Below are positions 8,397-17,514 of a DNA stretch of 64,000 nt, one piece after another (the stretch's first letter is position 1; each line of letters begins with the position of its first letter). The stretch comes from Calditrichota bacterium (GTDB taxonomy: Bacteria; Zhuqueibacterota; Zhuqueibacteria; Zhuqueibacterales; Geothermadaptataceae): assembly GCA_008501765.1 (NCBI GenBank), contig QQUE01000002.1, positions 928,336 through 992,335 on the forward strand, given 5' to 3'. Under the pieces are notes generated by a model that saw nothing but the letters and a program-made list of their open reading frames with translations, was not told the DNA's origin and ran no database searches. The position numbers and the translations under genes are program-made.

Positions 8397-9413
8397 ATGG
8401 CGAACGATGCACAAGAATCCCGCTCAAAAAGGAGCCTTTCATGGCTCATATTAGCAATCATTTGTACGCTTCTGGTTTTTACACTCGCACTCAATATTTA
8501 TTGGAGCGCCGAGCCTGATATGTTTGACGTTTATCAAACTGCTAAAAGTAAAGCTGATGCGGATAACACCCAGATTGTAACCGGGTACGTCACGACGAAT
8601 ACACTCATCCATGTTTCGGAGACCATCCTGCAAAAACGCGGCGGTTATATCAGCAATGATATCTTGCCACCGGGTATTTTTATGGATAATATTCCGAGCT
8701 GGGAGTTTGGTGTTTTAGTTCAAATTAGAGATTTTTCCAAAGCGTTGCGCAATGATATCAGCCGGGCACAAACACAATCCGTGGAGAATCAATTTCTCGC
8801 CAAAGCGGAACCTCAGTTTAATGTCGATAGCAATTCATGGATTTTTCCCTCGGCAGAAAATGAATATGAAGAAGGAATTGAATCTCTGGAAAAATACCTG
8901 CAACAGCTGACTGATAAATCGGATGGAAATACACAATTTTTTGCCCGTGCCGACAACCTGCGTGACTGGCTGCGAACGGCCGCCAACCGGCTGGGTAGTC
9001 TTTCGCAACGCCTGAGCGCCAGCGTTGGCCAGGAGCGCATCAATACAAATCTGGCCGGCGATGCGGAAGCACAGCAATCGACTTATGAACCTGAAATACT
9101 CGATGTAAAAACACCGTGGATGGAAATCGATGATGTATTTTATGAAGCCCGCGGCACCTGCTGGGCGCTCATCCATTTGCTGCGAGCGATCGAAGTGGAT
9201 TTCGCCGAAGTTTTGAAAAAGAAAAATGCAACACGCAGTTTGCTGCAAATTATTCGCGAGCTCGAAGCAACGCAACGAACCGTATGGAGCCCGATGGTGC
9301 TCAATGGTTCAGATTTTGGATTTTTTGCCAATTATTCGCTGGTGATGTCATCTTACATTTCACGGGCCAATGCCGGCATAATTGACTTACGCGACCTGTT
9401 AAGTCAGGGATAA
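8397..9413 (+). CDS. DUF2333 family membrane-anchored protein
   Basis: A 338-residue protein with one N-terminal membrane segment (about residues 15-35) and a large soluble part. The block GGYISNDILPPG, DNIPSWEFGVL, NDISRAQTQS, FFARADNLRDWL and SQRLSASVG is the conserved core of DUF2333, a family best known from gamma-proteobacteria. Its function is unknown. The start at 8397 is chosen because AAGGAG lies 9-10 nt upstream; the frame stays open to 8283 but with no ribosome site. It is monocistronic and converges with the 9452 gene. Because the family is mostly proteobacterial, horizontal acquisition is possible, though composition does not stand out. Confidence 0.8.
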   Translation: MANDAQESRSKRSLSWLILAIICTLLVFTLALNIYWSAEPDMFDVYQTAKSKADADNTQIVTGYVTTNTLIHVSETILQKRGGYISNDILPPGIFMDNIPSWEFGVLVQIRDFSKALRNDISRAQTQSVENQFLAKAEPQFNVDSNSWIFPSAENEYEEGIESLEKYLQQLTDKSDGNTQFFARADNLRDWLRTAANRLGSLSQRLSASVGQERINTNLAGDAEAQQSTYEPEILDVKTPWMEIDDVFYEARGTCWALIHLLRAIEVDFAEVLKKKNATRSLLQIIRELEATQRTVWSPMVLNGSDFGFFANYSLVMSSYISRANAGIIDLRDLLSQG

Positions 9414-9451
9414 TTTGAAGCTGGGGAATTTAGAGAATTCTCCGGCAGATT

Positions 9452-11125
9452 TTACTTGTCAATGTTCGTATGCCATAACTCATCCCACACATCAACCTCG
9501 TAGCGGTCGGTCATCGGAAAATACGGCGGCCGCTTCTGTTCCAATCTTTTATCAAATTGAATTCTTGTCCCATATCTCGGTTCAGTTGCTCCGACGGACC
9601 CGGCGGTTATTGATCCGTAAATTCGGAGTTTTGCATTGTTGTTTTCGTGCCAGAATTTTCGAATTCGGAACCGGTTCTGCGCGAAAAAGGCGCCGTGTAA
9701 AATCAGGTCACCGGGGCCGGTAATTTTCGGCTCCGCCACGATAATATCTTTTTCGGAAACGACACCGAGATAATCTTCCGAATAGCTGGATAACATCGGA
9801 TTCTTTTTATAGGTTAGTGATCCATCGATAATGATATCCCCGGAAGAATATACCATCATTTTCCCGGAAATTATGCCACGCAAATGCAGTTTGGCTTTTT
9901 TAAATCCTGCAATTGTAATTGGTTCCTTCGGAATGTACCTGCTCTTGCTTGACGGCTCGCCTTTCTTTTTCCAGGAAAATTCCCCCGAAGAATGGAAGGT
10001 AATCCACGTTTCCTCTGAAAATAAATAGTGGAGCGAATCTGGATTTTCAGAAACTGATATATTGAGGGAGCGGGGCAGCTTTATCGTTCCTACGCCCGTT
10101 TCAAGACCGGCACGGAAAACAGAATCTCTTTGTGTAATGAACGAAAAGTAAGGCGTGCCGGAGGCCTTTATTTGGTGCGACGCCGTTGTAACTTTGCCAC
10201 GAAATTTCGGACGTTTACCAATATTCATAATATTAAATGTGGAATTGGAATGAAATCGGCCGTCAAATTCATCGTCGTGCAGCACAATTAGTGGATTCCA
10301 ATAATCGACAAACTTTGCGTAATGGGAAAAAGCCATCCGCCGCATTCGCATTGCAGTAGTGGTAGAAATGCCATCTCGTTTGCGTGTGATTTTGACAAAT
10401 ATTTCATCGAGTTCCATGGCGCTCTCCGCCTCGGTATGGTCGAGATCGAAAGTATAATTCGCGTTCTCCCATTCCCAAAAAACAACGGTATCTTTATTTT
10501 GAGCTTCAGCTAATTCCTCAATGATATCGTGCAGCTTGTCATTTATTTTTTCCTTTTCGCCAACGGAAACAGGTAAAGTTGCCCATTGCAGTTGATAATC
10601 TTTGTCAAAAATATCAGGACTATCTTTCCTCTCATGAAAAACGGGTGCATACTCAAAAGTGCTGCGCAATTCCGATTTCTGATTGGAAATATCGAGTTCA
10701 TTGACTGCTGGAGATGCGGGTGATTCATGAAAATCTATCGAATTTTGTGGTAGAAGTGCTGATTGCGGATGAGCCGGTATATTCTTCGCTCCGTTTCCTG
10801 ATTCAGCGGTATAATTATTTTGTACAGCCTTGCTCGATAGGTGTTGTTTTGGGCTTTGAGAATTTTTTGGCGAGCCACGCTTTTTAAACCGGGCCTGAGT
10901 GATGAAGTTGTCATTTTCGTCGGCTGGCAGGAAGACAAATTCAAGGGTTGTCGGATCGGCGCCGGGTTCAGTGTCAAATATTAAATTTAAGAGTCCCGCA
11001 AAGATAAATGCCATACAGAAATGGGCCAGGAACGACAATGCAAGCGCCCGGCGCATCCGTGATTTCCAATGTCTGGAGAAATTGAATCGAATGAGTTCTT
11101 CTGCAATATTAGATTTAGCCATCAA
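9452..11125 (-). CDS. Membrane-anchored protein with DUF4900/polymer-forming-like C-terminus
   Basis: 557 residues. A short basic cytoplasmic N-terminus precedes a single hydrophobic segment (about 27-50, ALALSFLAHFCMAFIFAG) that resembles the anchor of TonB-type proteins. A low-complexity linker (about 60-190) follows, then a globular region. The C-terminal part, with KLHLRGIISGKMMVYSSGD, IIIDGSLTYKK, LGVVSEKDIIVA and GDLILHGAFFA, has the regular beta-strand 'IDG-L' rhythm of DUF4900/PilX-associated or bactofilin-like right-handed repeats. I infer an envelope-spanning structural protein; no partner such as ExbB/ExbD is present. The start ATG at 11125 or the next ATG at 11122 can be used. The gene is single and follows repeat family 2 copy A. 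Confidence 0.6.
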   Translation of the reverse strand: MMAKSNIAEELIRFNFSRHWKSRMRRALALSFLAHFCMAFIFAGLLNLIFDTEPGADPTTLEFVFLPADENDNFITQARFKKRGSPKNSQSPKQHLSSKAVQNNYTAESGNGAKNIPAHPQSALLPQNSIDFHESPASPAVNELDISNQKSELRSTFEYAPVFHERKDSPDIFDKDYQLQWATLPVSVGEKEKINDKLHDIIEELAEAQNKDTVVFWEWENANYTFDLDHTEAESAMELDEIFVKITRKRDGISTTTAMRMRRMAFSHYAKFVDYWNPLIVLHDDEFDGRFHSNSTFNIMNIGKRPKFRGKVTTASHQIKASGTPYFSFITQRDSVFRAGLETGVGTIKLPRSLNISVSENPDSLHYLFSEETWITFHSSGEFSWKKKGEPSSKSRYIPKEPITIAGFKKAKLHLRGIISGKMMVYSSGDIIIDGSLTYKKNPMLSSYSEDYLGVVSEKDIIVAEPKITGPGDLILHGAFFAQNRFRIRKFWHENNNAKLRIYGSITAGSVGATEPRYGTRIQFDKRLEQKRPPYFPMTDRYEVDVWDELWHTNIDK

Positions 11126-11238
11126 AAGAACACCGCTATTTTGGTTAAATAAACGGACTTATTTGTTAAATATATTCAGATTAATCTATTGGGAAGAATT
11201 CCTTGTTCACACTGCATTAGCCTGAAATTACCGTGCAG

Positions 11239-11337
11239 GTCATCCCGGTTTTCACAGAGTGAAATACCGGGATCTCATGAATTCAAGCCAGGATTCCGGG
11301 AGATTCCGGTATTGCGTAAAACGCAAACCGGAGTGAC
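11239..11337. repeat. Dispersed repeat, family 2 copy A
   Basis: About 99 bp with imperfect inverted ends GTCATCCCGG and CCGGAGTGAC, and an internal ATACCGGGAT. The same architecture occurs at 32888-33004. It has no coding capacity and lies between two minus-strand genes. Confidence 0.65.
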
Positions 11338-11395
11338 AAACAACGCGGAATAGATAATTTATATTATCACATTATTTTGAACAATAGATTTAAAT

Positions 11396-12610
11396 TTAGT
11401 GCAAAACAGTTACCGGAACAGCGTGCTGGCTATTTTCAGAGGTAAATTTTAAAAAATAGGAACCAGACGCGGTTGTGGGCATGGAATAACTGGCTGAAGC
11501 TCCGGCGTAGATTTGAAATGTATAAACAGTGTGGCCAAGAACATCAAATAGTTCTATTTTTTGTGCCGAATTGACTCCATTGTAAAAAACATGAAAAACG
11601 CCATTTGCCTGAATTGGATTCGGGTAGACGATTATTTTATTTTTAGTAATTCGGCTGATTTCGTTTTCAAGAACTGAAGCTGGATCCAACGGGAGCTGGA
11701 GATAATCAGCAATGCCAGCAGTAATTGCTGCGGCAGCGAGATCAAAATCTTGCGCACTATCGCAGTTTTTATCTTCATAAGTTAATGCCACCACGTTTGC
11801 GCCGTGCTTGAGCCAGAACCAGCTTTCGGGGTAAACGAGAGGTGTGCCTGTTTTCCAGGTTATTCTATAATCCCACGGTTCAATTTCCTCAGGCCACTGG
11901 TCGTGAATTGCGCCGATAAAATCGCGTTCCAAGTTCTCATATTCCTGCGAAGTGCCCACGGCATCGTGAAAAACAAAATAGCGTTTACAGATGTAAGCAG
12001 AATGCATATTGAGCGCAATTTCGATGGGATTGAGCTCCGTCATGTTTTTTTCAAAGAGCTGGCGCAAAACCAGGACTTCCTTTTCAGGATTTGTCGCCGA
12101 CCAGTTGCTTTCGATATCGACTCCGTTGGCGTTTTCCCGGGCGTAGCCAAGTTCAACACCATCGGGATTATACATCGGCACAATATTAAAAATACAATTT
12201 TGCCGCAATCGCCTGCCAAGCTCGGTTTCGCTCAGCAGGATCTCGATTAGTTCGTTCGTTACCCAGGTAGACTGCACTTCCCCCGGATGTGTTCGAGCGT
12301 GGATTGAAATTCTTACGCGCGGTGTAACCGATTCCAGTGAATCTGTGATTGTCACAAGCCATATTGCCCGGTTTTGCGTTGACGCGCCGATGGAGTCAAT
12401 ATTAACGTAGGGGCTCTGTTGCCATTTTTGCAAATCGACCAGCAAAGTATCGTAACCGTAACCCCAGGCGTGCCCTAAAATATCAAAAGTGTGGGCTGCG
12501 ACAACGGGATCAAAACCACATTTATCGTCAAGCGCCAGTGCCCGGTCATCGTGTGCGAATAGGGCTGTACCCCATAAAACCAGAATAACTAAAACAGAAG
12601 AAAATTTCAT
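11396..12610 (-). CDS. Secreted M14 zinc carboxypeptidase with C-terminal sorting domain
   Basis: 404 residues. A signal peptide (residues 1-19) is followed by a peptidase M14 domain. The zinc ligands are visible as H108 and E111 in ARTHPGEVQ, with the third ligand likely in LNMHSAY (about residue 203). LTYEDKN, about residue 280, may carry the catalytic Glu. Residues about 330-404 (VYPNPIQANGVF, IELFDVLGHTVY, GSYFLKF) form the Ig-like C-terminal module used for type IX-style sorting or surface attachment in FCB bacteria. The exported peptidase therefore probably ends up outside the cell. Substrate unknown. It sits 13 bp downstream of pheA on the same strand, but the functional link is not obvious. 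Confidence 0.85.
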   Translation of the reverse strand: MKFSSVLVILVLWGTALFAHDDRALALDDKCGFDPVVAAHTFDILGHAWGYGYDTLLVDLQKWQQSPYVNIDSIGASTQNRAIWLVTITDSLESVTPRVRISIHARTHPGEVQSTWVTNELIEILLSETELGRRLRQNCIFNIVPMYNPDGVELGYARENANGVDIESNWSATNPEKEVLVLRQLFEKNMTELNPIEIALNMHSAYICKRYFVFHDAVGTSQEYENLERDFIGAIHDQWPEEIEPWDYRITWKTGTPLVYPESWFWLKHGANVVALTYEDKNCDSAQDFDLAAAAITAGIADYLQLPLDPASVLENEISRITKNKIIVYPNPIQANGVFHVFYNGVNSAQKIELFDVLGHTVYTFQIYAGASASYSMPTTASGSYFLKFTSENSQHAVPVTVLH

Positions 12611-12623
12611 TGATTCAACCTCA

Positions 12624-13457
12624 TTATTCGATGGTTTTCCCTTTATTGAAAGAACCGAGAATCTGGATGAAAGCCGTTATTTCTTTTAAATGATTGATCG
12701 CATTTTTCTGTGCTTCTTCTTTAAGGCTTCCCTCAAAATCGAGATAAAAATAATAATTGAATGGTTTGCCGTGCAATGGACGGGATTCAATTTTTAGTAA
12801 ATTTATATCCCGCAGCGCAAAAACTGCCAGTGATTTGAAAAGCGCCCCGGGGATATCTTTGGTTGAAAATACGATAGATGTTTTTCCGCCTTTTTCAGGA
12901 GGTTGCGCTTCTTTTGCTAAAATAAGAAAGCGCGTGTAATTTTGGTGATTGCTTTCGATTGCCTCAGCAATAATTTCCAGGCCGTAATCTCCGGCGGCTT
13001 GTTTACTGGCGATAGCGGCGGTATCGACCAGTTTTTTTTCGCGCACCAATTTCGCACTGCCTGCGGTGTCGTATCCCGGTTCGATGAGCAAGTTGGGCCA
13101 TTCTTCCAGATAAACACGGCATTGTCCCAGCGCTTGTGGATGTGAAATTACCCGACGGATGATTTCTTTTTTTACGCCCGGATAGGCCATCAAATTGTGC
13201 GAAATATGTAAAACTATTTCGCCGACAATAGGCAGTTTGTATTCGAGCAAAAAATCATAATTCTCGTGCACGCTTCCAGCAAGCGAGTTTTCAATTGGCA
13301 CAACGGCATATTCGGACTCGCCGGAAGCCAATGATTGAAATAATTTTTTAAATGTTGGTTGTGGAAATAAAGCGATCTCCTGCTGAAAAAATGATCGCGC
13401 TGCCTGCTCGCTGTAAGCGCCAATTTCGCCTTGAAATGCGATCTTTGGATTTCGCAT
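12624..13457 (-). CDS. pheA: Prephenate dehydratase
   Basis: 277 residues. It converts prephenate to phenylpyruvate, the committed step of phenylalanine synthesis. The catalytic PBP-like domain shows IAFQGEIGAYSEQAA at the N-terminus and VVPIENSLAGSVHENYD. The C-terminal ACT domain (about 195-270) has IPGALFKSLAVFALRDINL and the phenylalanine-binding ESRP, so end-product feedback inhibition is expected. No chorismate mutase domain is fused. The ATG at 13457 is used because AGGAAAAC precedes it; the longer open frame to 13604 adds 49 residues of unlike composition. Neighbours are unrelated. Confidence 0.93.
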   Translation of the reverse strand: MRNPKIAFQGEIGAYSEQAARSFFQQEIALFPQPTFKKLFQSLASGESEYAVVPIENSLAGSVHENYDFLLEYKLPIVGEIVLHISHNLMAYPGVKKEIIRRVISHPQALGQCRVYLEEWPNLLIEPGYDTAGSAKLVREKKLVDTAAIASKQAAGDYGLEIIAEAIESNHQNYTRFLILAKEAQPPEKGGKTSIVFSTKDIPGALFKSLAVFALRDINLLKIESRPLHGKPFNYYFYLDFEGSLKEEAQKNAINHLKEITAFIQILGSFNKGKTIE

Positions 13458-13749
13458 CGATGTTTTCCTGTTGTCAGTTTTAAATGTTTTTGTGTGGAAA
13501 TGTCTGAATCGGGGAGCTGCAATTAATAAAAAATGTGGAGATTTTATAACGACAGAAATTCGCATATTCATCCTGAAAACTGTCGCAAAATTTATTGAGC
13601 CCAAGCATTGATTTCCATTGAATTCACAATATTAAGATGATAATTTTATTTGAAGAAAAAAATAAAAAAGCGTGGCTTGGAAAACAAAAAATGTTTATTA
13701 TTTTTAGCACCACCCCCTTTGATTACCATTAAATTTAAAATGAGTTCAC

Positions 13750-14883
13750 ATGCAACATGTCGCTTTTTACATAACAGGGCACGGCTATGGACACGCTGTG
13801 CGGTCATGTGCTGTTATTGATGCCTGTTCTCAACGCAATCCTTTCGTTTTTTTTCATATCCGGTCGGCGGCGCCATCCTGGCTGTTCAAGCTCTCATTAA
13901 ATAGCAATTATATTCACTATCCGGTGCAAAATGATGTTGGCACAATCCAGCAGAGTTTTGACAAAGTAGACATTCCGGCAACGTTGCAAAGTTTAGATTC
14001 TTTTTTTGCCTGTGAGAATGAATGGCTTGAAAATGAGATTGCCTTTTTACAGAAAAATCAAATTCGATTGGTGATTGGTGACATTCCTCCACTGGCATTT
14101 GAAGCCGCACACCGGGCTGAAATCCGATCCATTGCGATTGGTAATTTTTCCTGGGATTGGATCTATAGCGCCTATTTAAAAACTTTTCCGGGATTTAAAC
14201 GGCATATTTGGAAAATTCAAAAATATTATCGAAGAGCTGATTTGTTGCTGAAACTGCCATTTCATGGTGATATGCCCGCATTTCCACGGTCCGTCGAAAT
14301 CCCGTTGCTTTGTAAAAAAGCCAAGCGAAAATCTGCTGATATTCGTGGATCTCTCAATTGTAGTCCGGGGCATAAATTAGTGCTGGTGGCGTTGCGGCAG
14401 GCCGACCGGGCACGGCTAAATTTAAATAAACTGGCAAGCATGAAAAATGTGTCCTTCGTATTTTCAGGTGAAGTTGAAAGCTATTCGAATTTTCGTACCG
14501 TTGCCGAAGATGAGTTACCATTTGCAGAGTTAATAAATGCTGTTGATTTTGTAGTTTCGAAGCCAGGATTCGGCATTGTTGCGGACTGTATTGCGCACAA
14601 CAAACCATTGCTTTATACGGATCGGGCTGATTTCTCCGAATGCAAAGTTTTGATGGATGGCTTGCAGGCGTATTCAAACAGTGTTTTTATTTCCAACGAT
14701 GATTTCTGGGCCGGGAACTGGCAGGAAGCATTGGCTTATTTACACGATATGCCTTGGCCGGATCGGACATTGGCAGTGAATGGTGACTTCATTGCTGCTG
14801 AAAACATAGACGAATTTTTGCAGCGAGGCATGGCTCAGTCGTCGCTGCGAAAAGTTTCTGCTGCAAGTCCACGAAGTGAGTAG
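13750..14883 (+). CDS. MurG-like glycosyltransferase (GT-B fold)
   Basis: 377 residues. The N-terminus FYITGHGYGHAVRSCAVIDA is the glycine-rich nucleotide/acceptor loop found in glycosyltransferase family 28 and in the N-terminal part of plant L-arabinokinase-like proteins. The C-terminal half has VDFVVSKPGFGIVADCIAHNKPLLY, typical of the donor-binding site of UDP-sugar transferases (the G-x-G and 'K-P' region). It is probably cytosolic or peripheral to the membrane. The sugar donor and acceptor are unknown, and no galactokinase-like gene is adjacent. Start ATG at 13750 lacks a strong Shine-Dalgarno. Its 3' end overlaps the antisense gene at 14835. Confidence 0.75.
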   Translation: MQHVAFYITGHGYGHAVRSCAVIDACSQRNPFVFFHIRSAAPSWLFKLSLNSNYIHYPVQNDVGTIQQSFDKVDIPATLQSLDSFFACENEWLENEIAFLQKNQIRLVIGDIPPLAFEAAHRAEIRSIAIGNFSWDWIYSAYLKTFPGFKRHIWKIQKYYRRADLLLKLPFHGDMPAFPRSVEIPLLCKKAKRKSADIRGSLNCSPGHKLVLVALRQADRARLNLNKLASMKNVSFVFSGEVESYSNFRTVAEDELPFAELINAVDFVVSKPGFGIVADCIAHNKPLLYTDRADFSECKVLMDGLQAYSNSVFISNDDFWAGNWQEALAYLHDMPWPDRTLAVNGDFIAAENIDEFLQRGMAQSSLRKVSAASPRSE

Positions 14884-15119
14884 ACAAACAGGGCGAAAAG
14901 AAGATAGGAGTACGAAAATTCTTCGGGCAGGAAGTAGCGGTACAGTGCATTCCAAAATAAGAAAGCCAGAACAACCCATTTAAATTGAATGATTGTGCGA
15001 ATTATCTGCCGTGGCAATCCGGTTTTATGCAAAAATTTACGATACCAGATTTCAAATAAATCGATAAAGATGAGAAAAATCATCGAACCAAGCAGTATTC
15101 CGATTAAATCTTTCCCCAC
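14835..15119 (-). CDS. Small integral membrane protein, hypothetical
   Basis: About 94 residues with three hydrophobic segments (LIGILLGSMIFLIFIDLF, TIIQFKWVVLAFLFWNALY, YSYLLFALFVYSL). I do not recognise the family. A GTG at 15119 with GAGAGG 5 nt upstream is the best start; a TTG at 15155 would add 12 residues but has no ribosome site. Its 3' end overlaps the last 49 bp of the glycosyltransferase gene on the other strand, which makes it less certain, although the hydrophobic pattern is strong. Confidence 0.55.
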   Translation of the reverse strand: MGKDLIGILLGSMIFLIFIDLFEIWYRKFLHKTGLPRQIIRTIIQFKWVVLAFLFWNALYRYFLPEEFSYSYLLFALFVYSLRGLAAETFRSDD

Positions 15120-15209
15120 TTTCACCTCTCCATTCTCGTCAACTGATTTTGCCAATTTATAAAATCATAATACAGAACTGTCGATCAAGTTGCAATTATT
15201 TCTCGTTTT

Positions 15210-16601
15210 CTACCAATTAATTTGATTTGCAGGAATCATTATCAGCATCGCTGCGATGATAAAAATTATTTGCAGCGGCAAAATCCAGATTGCCCATTTC
15301 TGCCACGGTACTTTCGCGAGCGATAAAGCACCCATTAAAACGGGTGCGGTTGGGTAAATCATATTGCTGAAGCCATCGCCAAACTGGTAAGCAAGAACGG
15401 CAGTTTGCCGGCTTACGCCGACTAAATCTGCCAGTGGAGCCATAATTGGCATAGTGAGCGCCGCCTGCCCGCTGCCGGAGGGAATGAAAAAATTGATCGT
15501 CGTTTGCACCAGCACCATAATTTGTGAAGAAATAATGGGCGAATCGCTGCCAATTTTTGCAGAGAGTGAAAAAAGCACCGTGTCGATTATCATTCCATCC
15601 TGTGCGATGATTAAAATTCCACGCGCCATGCCAATAATTAATGCCGTTCCCACCAGGTCTTTTGCCCCGGAAATAAACGCATCGGTGGTTTCGCTGATGG
15701 AAAGCCGGCCGGCGATGGCAATCGCAATACCCAGCCCGAAAAACAACGCAGCAATTTCTTCGATGTACCATTCATATTTTAATACGCCAAAAACGAGCAG
15801 CACCATTCCCAGGACAAATCCGGCGAGCACGAGTTTATGCCGCCGGCGAAATTTCTGATTGTCTTCGCCCTCCATGTTTTCGAGCTGGCCCCGGTGTAAT
15901 TCGTCTTCAGCAAACATGATACTTGCAGCTGGATTAATTTTTAATTTTTTTGTGTATCGAATCACATAAAGTATGGATATAATTGTAAATATAACCCAAA
16001 CAACGAAGCGGAACTCCAATCCGGAAAAGAGCGGCAGGTCAGATAATCCCTGCGCGATTCCCACTGTGAAAGGATTGAGAAAGGCGGCTGCAAATCCGAT
16101 GTGGGCGCCGACGTAGGGTATTGCAATTCCGGTGATTGAATCGTACCCGAGTTTGAGGGACAGGGGGACAAATATGAGAATAAACGGGATGATTTCTTCG
16201 CTCATTCCGAATACCGCTCCGCCGGCAGAGAACAACAGCATGAGCAAAGGGATGAGTAAAATCCGGACTATTGGAATTTTTTCGTGGGCACGCACAAGAT
16301 GGGTAATTGCGACATCAATGGCGGCTGTTCGCTGGATTATTGAAAATGCGCCACCAACAATGAGCACAAATGCAATAATTTGGGCCGCACTGACGAAGCC
16401 ATTTATAGGCGCTCGGAGAACGGCGCCAATACCCTGCGGCTGTGATTCAACTTTATGAAAGGAGTCGGCAACGACGACATTTTTACCAGCCTTTTGAACT
16501 TTATCATACTCACCACCGGGGATAATCCAGGTTGCAATCGCCACAAAAACTGTGATGGCAAAAATTATGAAATAAGTATTTGGTATTTTTAAGTTTTTCA
16601 T
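15210..16601 (-). CDS. YfcC family (C4-dicarboxylate/basic amino acid-type) transporter
   Basis: 463 residues with about 12 membrane segments. The N-terminal pattern IPNTYFIIFAITVFVAIATWIIPGGEY is characteristic of the YfcC/DcuC-type (AitC) family, and the conserved AGGAVFGMSEE and FIPSGSGQAALTMPIMAPLAD loops are both present. Characterised relatives move dicarboxylates, or exchange arginine/ornithine, across the inner membrane. The substrate here is not determinable. Start ATG at 16601 is chosen over an upstream in-frame start because the protein then begins like the family. It is 22 bp from the end of the SpoU methyltransferase gene, probably co-transcribed. Confidence 0.82.
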   Translation of the reverse strand: MKNLKIPNTYFIIFAITVFVAIATWIIPGGEYDKVQKAGKNVVVADSFHKVESQPQGIGAVLRAPINGFVSAAQIIAFVLIVGGAFSIIQRTAAIDVAITHLVRAHEKIPIVRILLIPLLMLLFSAGGAVFGMSEEIIPFILIFVPLSLKLGYDSITGIAIPYVGAHIGFAAAFLNPFTVGIAQGLSDLPLFSGLEFRFVVWVIFTIISILYVIRYTKKLKINPAASIMFAEDELHRGQLENMEGEDNQKFRRRHKLVLAGFVLGMVLLVFGVLKYEWYIEEIAALFFGLGIAIAIAGRLSISETTDAFISGAKDLVGTALIIGMARGILIIAQDGMIIDTVLFSLSAKIGSDSPIISSQIMVLVQTTINFFIPSGSGQAALTMPIMAPLADLVGVSRQTAVLAYQFGDGFSNMIYPTAPVLMGALSLAKVPWQKWAIWILPLQIIFIIAAMLIMIPANQINW

Positions 16602-16623
16602 TGAATTCCAGAGCCGCAGCCAG

Positions 16624-17109
16624 TTATTTGTTGTCAAAATGTTTTGCCAGTTCGTAAGCCGCAATGCCAAAAGCGACGCTGACGTTTAAGGACACTTTTT
16701 CTCCCCGCATCGGCAAATCGCGCACCTCATCGCACAACTGCAGAATTTCGTCATTTAATCCGTAAAACTCATTGCCGGTGACGAGTGCCGTTTTTTCTCC
16801 GGGCATAAATTCTGCGAGCGGTTTGCTTGAAGAATTGCATTCCAATGCAACGATTTTGTACCCTGCTTCGCGCGACGATTTAATTGCGTCGGCCGTGTTT
16901 TTTTCGTATCTCCACGGTACAAAATCTTCCGCCCCCAGTGCGGACTTGCGAATTTCAGCCCGTGGCGGTTGGGCTGTTATGCCGCATAAAATGAGGCCGC
17001 CAAAACCCGCGCCATCGGCGGAGCGGAAGATAGCGCCAACATTATGCAGGCTGCGGATATTATCTATAATTCCAATTAAAGGAGGATTTTCAGTTGGCCA
17101 GGGTCTCAT
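16624..17109 (-). CDS. TrmH/SpoU family RNA 2'-O-methyltransferase
   Basis: 161 residues, a compact SPOUT methyltransferase. Motif 1 is NVGAIFRSADG, motif 2 LVTGNEFYGL, and motif 3 LPMRGEKVSLNVSVAFGIAAYE, which together form the knotted S-adenosylmethionine site. It methylates a ribose in tRNA or rRNA; at this length and without an N-terminal substrate-binding domain the target cannot be assigned. GGAAATCC precedes the ATG. It is followed by the YfcC transporter gene. Confidence 0.88.
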   Translation of the reverse strand: MRPWPTENPPLIGIIDNIRSLHNVGAIFRSADGAGFGGLILCGITAQPPRAEIRKSALGAEDFVPWRYEKNTADAIKSSREAGYKIVALECNSSSKPLAEFMPGEKTALVTGNEFYGLNDEILQLCDEVRDLPMRGEKVSLNVSVAFGIAAYELAKHFDNK

Positions 17110-17266
17110 CGGATTTCCATTTGCGGGAGTGTTTATTGTGATAAAGAAAATAAATTATACAGAAGAATCCCGGGGAAAACAAAAGAAATATATTTTACCG
17201 GCTGTAGTTTGTTGGCTAAGCGGGCGGCTATTCAAATTTGTGCGAAGAAATGTTTTTCAGTTTGAA

Positions 17267-17506
17267 TCAATGAAAGCTTGATTTGGTGTCCGGTGAAAAT
17301 GGTCGGGCGTTCACTATCACTTTTGTGGCTGATTTTTTTTCTGATGATTCAGGTTTTTGTTTTTTAATTGGTCTGTTTGCGGGACTAATTACACAGTCGT
17401 TGCAAGCCGATTTATTCTGCTTGCTCACAAAAGGGTAAACCATTTTTACGATGAAATAGACAAAAGCCCAACCTAACAATAAGCATGCAATAATTGTTTG
17501 AATCAT
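17267..17506 (-). CDS. FeoB-associated small membrane protein
   Basis: 79 residues. One membrane helix (MIQTIIACLLLGWAFVYFIVK) is followed by a cytoplasmic tail with Cys residues (SACNDCVI) and a basic, low-complexity end. It begins 8 bp after the feoB stop and has a good Shine-Dalgarno (GAGGG), so it is the last gene of the feo operon. Such small 'FeoB-associated Cys-rich' proteins recur after feoB and may act with it as an accessory. The longer frame beginning at 17662 runs into feoB in another frame and is rejected. Confidence 0.72.
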   Translation of the reverse strand: MIQTIIACLLLGWAFVYFIVKMVYPFVSKQNKSACNDCVISPANRPIKKQKPESSEKKSATKVIVNARPFSPDTKSSFH

Positions 17507-17514
17507 TATTCCCT

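Noticed and set aside
9415-9723. 102-residue plus-strand frame after the DUF2333 gene
   Set aside because: It is antisense to the 3' end of the DUF4900-like gene and has no domain or ribosome site.
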